Part shown: positions 48,767 to 56,871 of the stretch, piece after piece
Layout of the letters: each line of letters starts with the position of its first letter
How positions within the stretch are numbered: the first letter of the stretch is position 1
Assembly: GCA_017307275.1 (NCBI GenBank)
Contig: JAFKFK010000034.1
Location: 1-64,000, forward strand
DNA from: Alphaproteobacteria bacterium
GTDB taxonomy: Bacteria > Pseudomonadota > Alphaproteobacteria > Reyranellales > Reyranellaceae
Direction of reading: 5' to 3'
DNA length: 64,000 nt
Made by a program: the position numbers and the translations under genes
Notes under the pieces: generated by a model
The model's input: the letters and a program-made list of their open reading frames with translations, nothing else
Databases searched by the model: none
Told to the model about the DNA's origin: nothing

Positions 48767-49657
48767 TCAGGCCGCTTCGGCCTGCTCCACGGTGGGACGG
48801 TCGCCGCCCAAGGTCGTGCGACGCATGTCGCGCACCTCCTTGCGGTCGAAGCGCTTGGCGCGATGCATGGTGGCGCGATTGTCCCACATCACCAGATCGT
48901 ATTGGCGCCATTGATGGGAGTAGACGAACTCCCGCTGCGTCGCATGCTCGGTCAGTTCGCGCAGGTACGAGCGCGCCTCCGGGATCGTCCAACCGACGAT
49001 GGCGCCGGCATGGGACGACAGGAACAGCGACTTGCGCCCCGTCGCCTGGTGGGTCCGCACGAGGCGCTGAAGCACCGGCTTGAAGTTGGCGATCTCCTCC
49101 GGCGTGAGATCGGTGAAGCCGACGGCCGCGCGCGAATAGATCAGCGAGTGCTCGCAGATCAGATCCTCGACCTCGCCCTTCGTGCGGTCGTCCAGTGCAT
49201 CGTAGGCGGCACGCATGTCGGCAAAGTCGGTGTTACCGCCCCAAGATGGAATGGCACGCGCCGATAGGGCCGAGAACTTGGCCGGGATCACCGCATAGGA
49301 GCTGTCGGAATGCCAGAGCCTGTCGCCCAGCTTGAAGAACCATTGGCGATCGTCAGCCTCGATGATCTTGCCATCCTTGGTCAGGTTGGAGAGATCGCCG
49401 ATGCCCGCGCCGAGACGGCTCTCCGACGCCTTTCGGATGTTGCCCGGCTTTGCCTTGACCTCGAGGTCGCCGAAATTCTTGGTGAACGCGATCTGCTGCT
49501 CGTCGGTGATGTTCTGGTCGCGGAAGACGAGCACGCCGTAGCGGTTCATGCCCTCCTCGATGGCGGCCGCTTCGTCGCGGCTGAGCGGCTTCGTCAGATC
49601 GACGCCCGAAACCTCTCCGGCGAAGACGGGATGGATCTGATTGATGGTCAGCGCCAT
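48767..49657 (-). CDS. TfdA-like Fe(II)/2-oxoglutarate dioxygenase (2)
   Basis: 296 residues. Ligands: His116 and Asp118 (LWHSDSSYAVIPAKFSAL), His265 (WDNRATMHRAKRF) and Arg near 279 (RDMRRTTLGGDRP). The WHSDSS motif and the DRPTVEQAEA tail are those of the TfdA/2,4-D oxygenase-like branch rather than taurine enzymes. It should cleave or hydroxylate a carboxylic-acid ether or similar compound. AAGGAA precedes the ATG. It is divergent from a GntR regulator across a 51-bp gap with a palindrome, so it is probably under that regulator. Confidence 0.88.
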   Translation of the reverse strand: MALTINQIHPVFAGEVSGVDLTKPLSRDEAAAIEEGMNRYGVLVFRDQNITDEQQIAFTKNFGDLEVKAKPGNIRKASESRLGAGIGDLSNLTKDGKIIEADDRQWFFKLGDRLWHSDSSYAVIPAKFSALSARAIPSWGGNTDFADMRAAYDALDDRTKGEVEDLICEHSLIYSRAAVGFTDLTPEEIANFKPVLQRLVRTHQATGRKSLFLSSHAGAIVGWTIPEARSYLRELTEHATQREFVYSHQWRQYDLVMWDNRATMHRAKRFDRKEVRDMRRTTLGGDRPTVEQAEAA

Positions 49658-49689
49658 GGCGGCCGTTCCTTCCCTAAACTCGGCATTCT

Positions 49690-49699
49690 TGTTATAACA
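49690..49699. promoter_or_regulatory. palindromic operator candidate between TfdA-like gene and GntR gene
   Basis: TGTTATAACA is a perfect ten-base palindrome, AT-rich in a GC-rich region, halfway between the divergent starts at 49657 and 49709. It contains a -10-like TATAAC on both strands. Typical for a GntR/FadR-type operator controlling both genes. Confidence 0.45.
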
Positions 49700-49708
49700 T
49701 ATGACAGG

Positions 49709-50614
49709 ATGAGCAGTGACTTCTCCCCTGTCAAACTTCGCGACGCGCCTGAAGCCGCCTTGCGGCTCCTAAGCGAAGCTGCCATCCGCCCCACGATGCA
49801 GCACGTCGAGCACGTCAGCCTATCCACTCAAGTGTTGCGCGAGATCCGCACCGCCATCGTGCTGGGCGATCTGGCGCCTGGTGCTCGCCTGACCTTCCGC
49901 GACGTGGCGCAGCGCCTCAAGGCAAGCGTCACCCCTGTCCGCGAGGCGCTCCTTCAGCTCGTTGCCGAGCGCGTGCTGAGCGTCGGTCTTGGGCGCACGA
50001 TCACGGTGCCCCTTCTCACCCGGGCTCAGTTCCTCGAACTCAGGGTGATCCGTGTGGTGCTCGAAGGTATGGCAGCCGAAGCTGCCGCGAGGCAGGCAGA
50101 ACCGCATCTCGCCGACGAACTGGAAGCGATCCATCGCCAACTGGACGAAGCCAAGATGGCGCGCAATGCACGTCAGGCGACCATCCAGAATCGCGCATTT
50201 CATTTCCGTTTGTACGAAGCTGCCGCCCTGCCCGCATTGTACGGCATGATCGAAAACATCTGGCTGAGGACCGGCCCCTACCACCGCTACATATTTGCGG
50301 ATCCCAGCAAACACATCTTCGACAGCCCGGGCCGCAAGCGCGGAGCGCCGCAGCATGCGCATCGTCGGATCATTGCAAGCCTCCGCGCGGGTCGGCACGC
50401 CGACGTTCGTCTCGCCATCGAAGCGGACATCCTGTCCGGCGATCCGATCATCCTCCCGCAGCTACCAGAAGACACATCGGATCGTGTGCTGGGACTGGAG
50501 AAAAGCCTGCCTGATCTCGAAATGTCGTCGCGCATGCTGTTGGAGGGGAAAGCGATCCCACCGCCCCAAAAGCAAACGGGCCGCCCCAGGGGGCGGCCCG
50601 CTTCTCGACGGTAA
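49709..50614 (+). CDS. GntR family (FadR/FCD subfamily) transcription regulator
   Basis: 301 residues from ATG 49709. A winged helix (STQVLREIRTAIVLGDLAPG, then VAQRLKASVTPVREALLQL near 65-83) precedes an FCD ligand domain (ELRVIRVVLEGMAAEAAA near 110, AFHFRLYEAAALPALYGMIENIWLR near 165-189, RRIIASLRAGRHADVRLAIEADI near 220). The last 14 residues (KQTGRPRGRPASRR) are encoded by a terminator of the opposite strand and are probably not part of the fold. An N-terminal extension of about 40 residues precedes the HTH. It probably represses the divergent oxygenase. Confidence 0.88.
   Translation: MSSDFSPVKLRDAPEAALRLLSEAAIRPTMQHVEHVSLSTQVLREIRTAIVLGDLAPGARLTFRDVAQRLKASVTPVREALLQLVAERVLSVGLGRTITVPLLTRAQFLELRVIRVVLEGMAAEAAARQAEPHLADELEAIHRQLDEAKMARNARQATIQNRAFHFRLYEAAALPALYGMIENIWLRTGPYHRYIFADPSKHIFDSPGRKRGAPQHAHRRIIASLRAGRHADVRLAIEADILSGDPIILPQLPEDTSDRVLGLEKSLPDLEMSSRMLLEGKAIPPPQKQTGRPRGRPASRR
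50567..50600 (-). terminator. terminator of Bug gene 2, inside the end of the GntR frame
   Basis: On the reverse strand an 11-bp perfect stem CGGGCCGCCCC/GGGGCGGCCCG (50577-50600) with a two-base loop is followed by TTTGCTTTT. It lies 24 bp after the stop of the Bug gene at 50624 and overlaps the last codons of the GntR gene. Confidence 0.85.
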
Positions 50615-50623
50615 CCTTCTCGC

Positions 50624-51610
50624 CTACTGCGGCTGAACGCCGGCAGCCTTGATCGCGGGCACCCACTTGTCGATCGACGCCTTGAGCTGATCGCGCAGCG
50701 CTTCCGGAGTCGCTTCCTGTGCCGTCGGCAGATCGACAGCCTGCTCGATCAAGCGGCCACGTACCTTCTCGTCACCCAACGCCGTAACCAGAGCCTGGTT
50801 AAGCTTTGTGACGACGTCCTTCGGGGTGCCCTTCGGAACGAAGAAGCCATTCCAGATCGTGACCTCGTAACCCTTGAGGCCGGACTCATCGATGGTCGGC
50901 ACATCGGGAAGCTGCGGCAGGCGCTTCAGGGTGCTGACGCCCAGCGCCTTGATGTTGCCGCCCTTGATCTGCGGCAGCACGTTCACCGCCTGATCGACCA
51001 TGTAGTCGAACTGGCCGCTGACCAGATCGTTCAGTGCCGGGCCAGTTCCCTTGTAGGGGATCTCCAGCACATCAACCTTCATCATGTTGTTCAGCATCAG
51101 GCCGCCGAGATGCGACGCGGCGCCGATGCCGGCCATGCCGTACTGCGCCTTTTTCTGGTTGGCCTTCACGTAGGCCAGGAACTCCTGGAAGTTCTTGGCC
51201 GGCAGGTCCTTCTTGGCCACCAGCACCATCGGGTTGGTGCCGCCCAGGCCGACCGGCTCAAGGTCCTTCTGGCTGTCGTAGGGCAGCGTCTTGTAGAGCG
51301 CGATATTGACCGCCAACGTGCCCATGTGGGTGAACAGGACCGTATAGCCGTCCGGCGTGGCCTTCGCGGCCTTGTTGACGCCAATCGTGCCGCCGGCGCC
51401 GCCGAGGTTTTCGACGACCATCGTCTGGCCGAGCGCCTCACTCATGCGGGCGGTCAGGACGCGGGCTAGTGCGTCTGTGGGGCCACCGGCCGCAAAGGGC
51501 ACGATCACGGTGATCGGCTTGGTCGGATAGGCGGCTTGCGCCATCGCGCCAAACGGGGCCAGCGCCAGACCGGCTGCCGCTGCCGTAGCGAACAGGTTGC
51601 GTCTTTTCAT
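50624..51610 (-). CDS. Bug/TctC-type periplasmic solute-binding protein (2)
   Basis: 328 residues. Signal peptide MKRRNLFATAAAAGLALAPF with cleavage near AMAQAA, then YPTKPITVIVPFAAGGPTDALARVL near 28-52, VVENLGGAGGTIGVNKAAKATPDGYTVLF near 65-92 and IPYKGTGPALNDLVSGQFDYM near 184. It is a second orphan receptor of the tripartite tricarboxylate transporter type and is not a recent duplicate of the first. It lies 45 bp after the tartrate-type dehydrogenase gene on the same strand, so a C4-C6 hydroxy-acid ligand is plausible. Confidence 0.92.
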   Translation of the reverse strand: MKRRNLFATAAAAGLALAPFGAMAQAAYPTKPITVIVPFAAGGPTDALARVLTARMSEALGQTMVVENLGGAGGTIGVNKAAKATPDGYTVLFTHMGTLAVNIALYKTLPYDSQKDLEPVGLGGTNPMVLVAKKDLPAKNFQEFLAYVKANQKKAQYGMAGIGAASHLGGLMLNNMMKVDVLEIPYKGTGPALNDLVSGQFDYMVDQAVNVLPQIKGGNIKALGVSTLKRLPQLPDVPTIDESGLKGYEVTIWNGFFVPKGTPKDVVTKLNQALVTALGDEKVRGRLIEQAVDLPTAQEATPEALRDQLKASIDKWVPAIKAAGVQPQ

Positions 51611-51655
51611 GTGGTTTCCTCCCTGAAGTGTGCAAACGCCACGATAATGCGGCTG

Positions 51656-52720
51656 CTACACCGTCCTCACGAGCTCTGCAATGGCTGCACCGACGGTCTT
51701 AGTGTCGCCGTTGCCGCCCAGGTCGCGGGTCCGGGGACCGCCTTCGACCAGGGAGGCCGCAATCGCCCGCTCGATGGCCTCGGCCGCCTCGGGATAACCC
51801 AGATGGCGGACCATCATCGCGCCTGACCAGATCTGGCCAATCGGGTTGGCAATCCACTTCCCGGCAATGTCCGGTGCCGAACCATGCACAGGCTCGAACA
51901 TCGACGGGAATTTGCGCTCCGGATTGATGTTGCCCGACGGCGCCACGCCGATCGAGCCGGTCAGGGCCGGGCCCAGATCGGACAGGATGTCGCCGAACAG
52001 GTTGGAGCCGACGACCACGTCGAACCAGTCCGGGTTGCGCACGAAATGCGCCGTCAGAATGTCGATGTGGTACTGGTCCGTCTTGATGTCGGGATAGTTC
52101 TTCTTCATCTCGGCAAACCGCTCGTCCCAGAACGGCATCGTGTGAATGATGCCGTTGGACTTGGTGGCCGAGGTCACATGTTTCTTCGTGCCGCGCGCGA
52201 ACTCGAAGGCGAACTTCAGCACGCGATCGACGCCCTTGCGCGTGAAGACCGCTTCCTGAACCGCAAACTCGTTCTCCGTGCCCTGGAACATGCGGCCACC
52301 GAGCTGGCTGTACTCGCCTTCGGTATTCTCGCGCACCACCCAGAAGTCGATCTCGCCCGGCTTGCGGTTGGCCAGCGGTGACGGCACCCCCTCGAACAGC
52401 CGCACCGGCCGCAGGTTCACGTACTCGTCGAAGTCGCGACGGATCGGGATCAGGAGGCCCCACAGCGAAACATGGTCCGGCACGCCCGGCCAGCCGACGG
52501 CGCCGAGGAAGATGCTCTCGAACTCCTTGAGCTGCTCCATGCCGTCGTCCGGCATCATCTTGCCGGTCTGCAGCAGGCGATCGCAGGACCAATCGAAATC
52601 GGTGAACTCCAACTGGAAGTTGAAGCGCCGTGCCGCGGCTTCGAGGACACGCACGCCCTCCGGCAGGACTTCCTTGCCGATTCCGTCACCCGGAATGAGC
52701 GCGATCTTATGCTTGGCCAT
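51656..52720 (-). CDS. tartrate dehydrogenase / isopropylmalate dehydrogenase family enzyme
   Basis: 354 residues. Marks of the beta-decarboxylating dehydrogenases: IALIPGDGIGKEVLPEG near 6-22, LRPVRLFEGVPSPLANRKPGEIDFWVVRENTEGEYS near 104-140, VVGSNLFGDILSDLGPALTGSIGVAPSGNI near 225-254 and FEPVHGSAPDIAGKWIANPIG near 262-282. The NTEGEYS stretch and RPVRLFEG fit tartrate dehydrogenase/D-malate dehydrogenase rather than LeuB. It oxidises a 2-hydroxy acid with NAD+. The ATG at 52720 has GGAGG seven bases upstream. Adjacent to a Bug receptor gene. Confidence 0.87.
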   Translation of the reverse strand: MAKHKIALIPGDGIGKEVLPEGVRVLEAAARRFNFQLEFTDFDWSCDRLLQTGKMMPDDGMEQLKEFESIFLGAVGWPGVPDHVSLWGLLIPIRRDFDEYVNLRPVRLFEGVPSPLANRKPGEIDFWVVRENTEGEYSQLGGRMFQGTENEFAVQEAVFTRKGVDRVLKFAFEFARGTKKHVTSATKSNGIIHTMPFWDERFAEMKKNYPDIKTDQYHIDILTAHFVRNPDWFDVVVGSNLFGDILSDLGPALTGSIGVAPSGNINPERKFPSMFEPVHGSAPDIAGKWIANPIGQIWSGAMMVRHLGYPEAAEAIERAIAASLVEGGPRTRDLGGNGDTKTVGAAIAELVRTV

Positions 52721-52835
52721 CACTACCTCCCGAAATTCGCGCGGACCCTAGCAGCGCGACCTTGCCATGCAAGCACGGCATTGCCCCTGCAGAAGTCCCA
52801 CGCCAATATGAATAACCGTTTACCCCGGAGTGGCC

Positions 52836-54521
52836 ATGACGTACGACCTCAAGATTACCGGCGGCACCATTGTCGACGGCACCGGCAAGCCCGGCTTCGT
52901 TGGCGACCTCGGCATCAAAGACGGCAAGGTCGTCGCTATCGGCAGAGCCGAAGGCGCAGCGACGACGACCATCGACGCCAAGGGCAAAGTTGTCTCGCCG
53001 GGCTTCGTCGACGTCCACACCCACTACGACGCGCAGATCCTCTGGGATCGCATGCTCTCCATCTCGCCCTGGCACGGCGTCACGACGACGGTGATCGGCA
53101 ACTGCGGCTTCGGCGTCGCGCCGACCCGCGCCGCCCATCGCAAGATCATCATGCAGACGCTCGAGAAGGTCGAAGGTATGAGCCTCGAAGCGCTGGAAGC
53201 CGGCCTCGGCACAGCGTGGCCTTTCGAGACCTTCCCGCAATATCTCGACACGCTGGAGAAGCGCGGCTCGGCGATCAACGTCGCCGCCCTGTTCGGCCAC
53301 ACGCCGTTGCGCCTCTACGTCATGGGCGAGGAATCTACCGAGCGTGCCGCGACACCCGATGAGATCGGGAAAATGAAGGTGCTGGTACGCGAGGCAATGG
53401 ACGCCGGCGCGATCGGCTTCGGCACCTCGGTCTCCGTCAGCCACAGCGGCTATGCCGGCAAACCGGTGCCCAGCCGCCAGGCCACCGTCGAGGAAATGGA
53501 TTCGTTGGTTTCGGTCATGGGCGAGATGAAGCGTGGCCTGATGCAAATCACCATTGGCCGCGATTTCTCGACCCGCCACATGGCCGAGGTCAGCCGCAAG
53601 TACAACATCCCCGTCACTTGGACCGCCCTGCTCTCTCACCTTTACGGCCCCGGCGGACACCGCAAGCAGCTCGACCTTGCCGCTGAGCAGCGTAAGTCGG
53701 GCGCCATGGTGATCCCGCAAGTGAGCTGCCGCCCGCTGAACTTTGAGGTCACGTTCGCTGAGCCGTTCATCTTCGACGTGATGCCGTTCATGAACGAGCT
53801 GGCGAAAGCCGACGCCAGGGAACCCGGGGCCCGCCGCCGCGCCTACGCCGATGCGGCGTGGCGCGAGAAGCTCCGCAGCGAAGTGACTCCGCTGTTCCGC
53901 AACTGGTGGGACCGCGTCGTCATCGCTTGGTCGCCGTCGCATCGCGAGCTCGAGGAGCAGCCGCTCACCATGGCGGCCGCGAAGCTCGGGAAGGATCCGG
54001 TCGACCTCGCCCTCGACATCTCGCTGGCCGACGACCTGCAGACCCGCTTCCGTATGGCCGTCATGAACTTCGACGAAAAGGAAGTGGCAGAGCTGATCAC
54101 CGACCCGCACACCATCATCGCGCTTTCCGATGCCGGCGCGCATGCCAACCAGCTTTGCGATGCCTGCTACTCGACCCATCTCCTGGGACACTGGGTGCGG
54201 GAGAAGAAGACGCTCACGGTCGAGGAAGCCGTCCACAATCTGACCCAGCGGCCGGCCGAGATGTTCGGCATCACCGACCGCGGCGTTCTGGCGGAAGGCC
54301 GCCCGGCCGACGTCGTGGTGTTCGATCCCAAGACCGTGGGGCCGGGCCCGCTGAAGCGCGTCTACGATCTGCCGGCCGGCGCCGACCGCCTCGTCGCAGA
54401 GGCGGGCGGCATCGATGCCGTGATCGTCAATGGTCGCCTGATCCGTCAGAACAACAAGGACATGGTCGCGGCCAACGACAAACTGCCTGGGCGCTTGCTG
54501 CGCCACGGTCGCGCAGCCTAA
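52836..54521 (+). CDS. amidohydrolase of the N-acyl-D-amino-acid deacylase type
   Basis: 561 residues. A beta-sandwich start (YDLKITGGTIVDGTGKPG) leads to the metal site GFVDVHTHYDAQILWD near 55-70; NCGFGVAPTRAAHR near 89, GTSVSVSHSGYAGKPVPSRQAT near 193, a large middle region, SDAGAHANQLCDACY near 430 and GVLAEGRPADVVVFDP near 485. These match the amidohydrolase-3/D-aminoacylase group; the true substrate may be an amide or cyclic amide. GGAG is five bases before the ATG at 52836. It leads a three-gene run with the small monooxygenase-fold and PhyH genes. Confidence 0.85.
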   Translation: MTYDLKITGGTIVDGTGKPGFVGDLGIKDGKVVAIGRAEGAATTTIDAKGKVVSPGFVDVHTHYDAQILWDRMLSISPWHGVTTTVIGNCGFGVAPTRAAHRKIIMQTLEKVEGMSLEALEAGLGTAWPFETFPQYLDTLEKRGSAINVAALFGHTPLRLYVMGEESTERAATPDEIGKMKVLVREAMDAGAIGFGTSVSVSHSGYAGKPVPSRQATVEEMDSLVSVMGEMKRGLMQITIGRDFSTRHMAEVSRKYNIPVTWTALLSHLYGPGGHRKQLDLAAEQRKSGAMVIPQVSCRPLNFEVTFAEPFIFDVMPFMNELAKADAREPGARRRAYADAAWREKLRSEVTPLFRNWWDRVVIAWSPSHRELEEQPLTMAAAKLGKDPVDLALDISLADDLQTRFRMAVMNFDEKEVAELITDPHTIIALSDAGAHANQLCDACYSTHLLGHWVREKKTLTVEEAVHNLTQRPAEMFGITDRGVLAEGRPADVVVFDPKTVGPGPLKRVYDLPAGADRLVAEAGGIDAVIVNGRLIRQNNKDMVAANDKLPGRLLRHGRAA

Positions 54522-54547
54522 GCGTACATTTCCAGGGAGAGAGACCA

Positions 54548-54850
54548 ATGATCCACGTCATCGCCATCATCACCGCCAAGCCCGGCAAGCGCGCAGAGAT
54601 CCTGAAGAACTTCAAGGATAACGTCCCGGCCGTGCATGCTGAGAAGGGCTGCATCGAGTACGGAGCGACCGTCGACGTCGAGGGCGGCCCCTTCGCCAAG
54701 TTCGGTCCCGACACCTTCGTCGTGGTCGAGAAGTGGGAGACGATGGAAGACCTCAAGGCCCATGGCGCGTCCGAGCACATGAAGGCCTATGGCGCCAAGA
54801 ACAAAGACCTCGTCGCGAACCGCGCCGTCCACGTTCTTTCGCCCGCTTGA
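54548..54850 (+). CDS. antibiotic biosynthesis monooxygenase (ABM) domain protein
   Basis: 100 residues, a single dimeric ferredoxin-like domain: MIHVIAIITAKPGKRAEILK, CIEYGATVDVE, TFVVVEKWETMEDLKAHGASEHMKAY. Family members are small cofactor-free monooxygenases or quinol-modifying proteins; many have no known substrate. GGGAGAGAGACCA precedes the ATG. It overlaps the PhyH gene by four bases and sits 26 bp after the amidohydrolase, so it belongs to the same small operon. Confidence 0.85.
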   Translation: MIHVIAIITAKPGKRAEILKNFKDNVPAVHAEKGCIEYGATVDVEGGPFAKFGPDTFVVVEKWETMEDLKAHGASEHMKAYGAKNKDLVANRAVHVLSPA

Positions 54851-55656
54851 TCACCGTCACCGACACCGACGTCGCCGCTTACGAACGCGACGGCGTCGTC
54901 TGCCTGCGCGGCGCCTTCGACGCCGTGTGGGTGGGAATCCTGTGCGAGGCCGTCGAGCGCGACCTCGCAAAGCCCGGCCCAAACGCGACCAACTTCGCCG
55001 AAGGCAGCACCGCCGGGAAATTCTTCGGCGACATGTTCATGTGGCGACAGGACAATGACTTCCGCCTGGCCGCCCTCACCTCGCCTGCTTCCGAGATCGC
55101 GGCCCGGTTGATGGGTTCGCAGAACGTCGATTTCTTCTACGACCAGCTCTTCGTGAAGGAGCCGGGGACCGCACATCCGACGCCCTGGCATCAGGACCAG
55201 CCTTATTGGCCTGTGACGGGCTGGCAGATCACCTCGGTCTGGATCGCACTCGACGATATCGACCTCAGCAACGGTGCCGTCGAATTCATTGCAGGGTCAC
55301 ACCGCTGGGGTGTCAATTACCGGCCGACGCCGTTCCGCAAGGGCCACGAAGCCAAGTTCACTTCGAGTGATCTGGCGCAGATTCCCGACGTCGACGCCGA
55401 CCGCAGCAAATACGACATCAAGTCGTGGAAGATGGAGCCGGGCGATTGCCTCGTGTTCCACGCCATGATCGTTCACGGCGCTCCCGGCAATGACACGCCC
55501 GGCAATCGCCGCCGTGGTCTGTCGCTGCGCTATACTGGCGACGATGCGCGCTACGATCCGCGACCCGGCACATTCCAGTTTCCCCACAAGCCCGACCTAC
55601 AGGCCGGTGCGCCCATGACCTGTGACCTCTTCCCGCGAGTCTGGCCGAGGCGCTAG
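54847..55656 (+). CDS. phytanoyl-CoA dioxygenase (PhyH) family protein
   Basis: 269 residues. Iron ligands are His115 and Asp117 (PWHQDQPYWPV) and probably His210 (MIVHGAPGN), with 2-oxoglutarate Arg near 221-228. SNGAVEFIAGSHRWG near 143 is typical. The start is a TTG at 54847 that overlaps the previous stop (TTGA); no ATG or GTG is available before the conserved region, and no good ribosome binding site is seen, so translation probably depends on coupling. It is the third Fe(II)/2-oxoglutarate oxygenase within 10 kb. The substrate is unknown. Confidence 0.85.
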   Translation: MITVTDTDVAAYERDGVVCLRGAFDAVWVGILCEAVERDLAKPGPNATNFAEGSTAGKFFGDMFMWRQDNDFRLAALTSPASEIAARLMGSQNVDFFYDQLFVKEPGTAHPTPWHQDQPYWPVTGWQITSVWIALDDIDLSNGAVEFIAGSHRWGVNYRPTPFRKGHEAKFTSSDLAQIPDVDADRSKYDIKSWKMEPGDCLVFHAMIVHGAPGNDTPGNRRRGLSLRYTGDDARYDPRPGTFQFPHKPDLQAGAPMTCDLFPRVWPRR

Positions 55657-55682
55657 TCTGCCTGCGCAACCGGGAGCAGTTC

Positions 55683-56867
55683 ATGGCTGAAAATAACGGC
55701 GTCGATCAGGTGACCGAAGTCACCAACACGTCGTGGCTCAGTCGCCTGGGCCAGGCGATCGTCGGCGTTCTGGTCGGTATCGCTGTCGTGATCGGATCGT
55801 GCGTGCTGCTGTTCTGGAACGAAGGCCACGCCATCAAGACAGCGCAGGGCCTCACCGAAGGTGCTGGCATCGTGCGCAGTGTCCCGGCTGATCGCGTCGA
55901 CCCTGGCAATGATCAGCGGCTGATCCATGTAAGCGGCATGCTGACGGCAGGCAGCCCGGTCGGCGATGGCGACTTCGCCCTGCGTGTCCAGAGCCTCCGC
56001 CTCCTGCGCCATGTCGAGATGTATCAGTGGCAAGAGGAGACACACACCGAGACCCGGACCAAGTTCGGTGGCGGCGAGGAACGCACGACGACCTACAAGT
56101 ATGTCCGAGGCTGGGCCGACAAGTCGATCGATTCGACGCGCTTCCGTGAGGTACGCGGCCACACCAATCCGACGATGACGTATCAGTCGCGCGAAGCGGT
56201 GGCGTCCGGCACGCATCTCGGCGCTTTCGGGGTCCCTGAATCGCTCGTGCGCGGCTTCGGCGAGCCCAAGCCGCTGGAGGCCACCGAGGCCCAGGCCAAC
56301 GCCCTGCAGATCCGCATCGACAAGCCGGTCAAGGTGATCGACGGCATCCTCTATGTCGGTCGCGATTCCTCGCAGCCCGCCGTCGGCGACATGCGGATCT
56401 CCTTCTCTCAAGTGCCGCTCCAGACTGCCAGCATCGTCGCCTTGCAGGCCGGGACGAGCCTTGCCCCGTTTACGACCCATACCGGCACGACGGTCGAACT
56501 CATTGCGCCGGGCACCGTGCCTGCAGCCGCGATGTTCAAGGCGGCCCAGGAGGAGAACGTCACCTTTACCTGGGTCCTGCGCGCCGTCGGCGCCTTCGTG
56601 ATGTTCATCGGCTTTGCGCTGATCCTGCGGCCGCTCAGCGTCGCAGCCGATGTCATCCCGATCCTTGGCAATATCGTCGGTGCTGGCGCGGGTCTTGTGG
56701 CAATGGTCTGCACCGCTGCCCTTGCGCCGCTCGTGATCGCCCTTGGCTGGCTGTGGTATCGCCCGCTGATCGGCATCGCCGTGCTGATCGCAGGGGCTGC
56801 CGCAACTTACGGCCTGACGAAGCTCGCCCGTCGCCGCGTCGCGCAGAAAACAGCCGCGACGGCCTGA
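55683..56867 (+). CDS. TMEM43 (LUMA) family membrane protein
   Basis: 394 residues. An N-terminal membrane helix (IVGVLVGIAVVIGSCVLLFW near 26-45) is followed by NEGHAIKTAQGLTEGAG and a long extracytoplasmic region containing LRLLRHVEMYQWQEETHTET near 100-120; three or four helices close the protein (about 295-385). This layout and the MYQWxE motif match the TMEM43/DUF1625 family, shared by bacteria and animal inner-nuclear-membrane LUMA. Function in bacteria is unknown. It follows PhyH by 26 bp and is convergent with a TetR gene. Confidence 0.78.
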   Translation: MAENNGVDQVTEVTNTSWLSRLGQAIVGVLVGIAVVIGSCVLLFWNEGHAIKTAQGLTEGAGIVRSVPADRVDPGNDQRLIHVSGMLTAGSPVGDGDFALRVQSLRLLRHVEMYQWQEETHTETRTKFGGGEERTTTYKYVRGWADKSIDSTRFREVRGHTNPTMTYQSREAVASGTHLGAFGVPESLVRGFGEPKPLEATEAQANALQIRIDKPVKVIDGILYVGRDSSQPAVGDMRISFSQVPLQTASIVALQAGTSLAPFTTHTGTTVELIAPGTVPAAAMFKAAQEENVTFTWVLRAVGAFVMFIGFALILRPLSVAADVIPILGNIVGAGAGLVAMVCTAALAPLVIALGWLWYRPLIGIAVLIAGAAATYGLTKLARRRVAQKTAATA

Positions 56868-56871
56868 TTCG

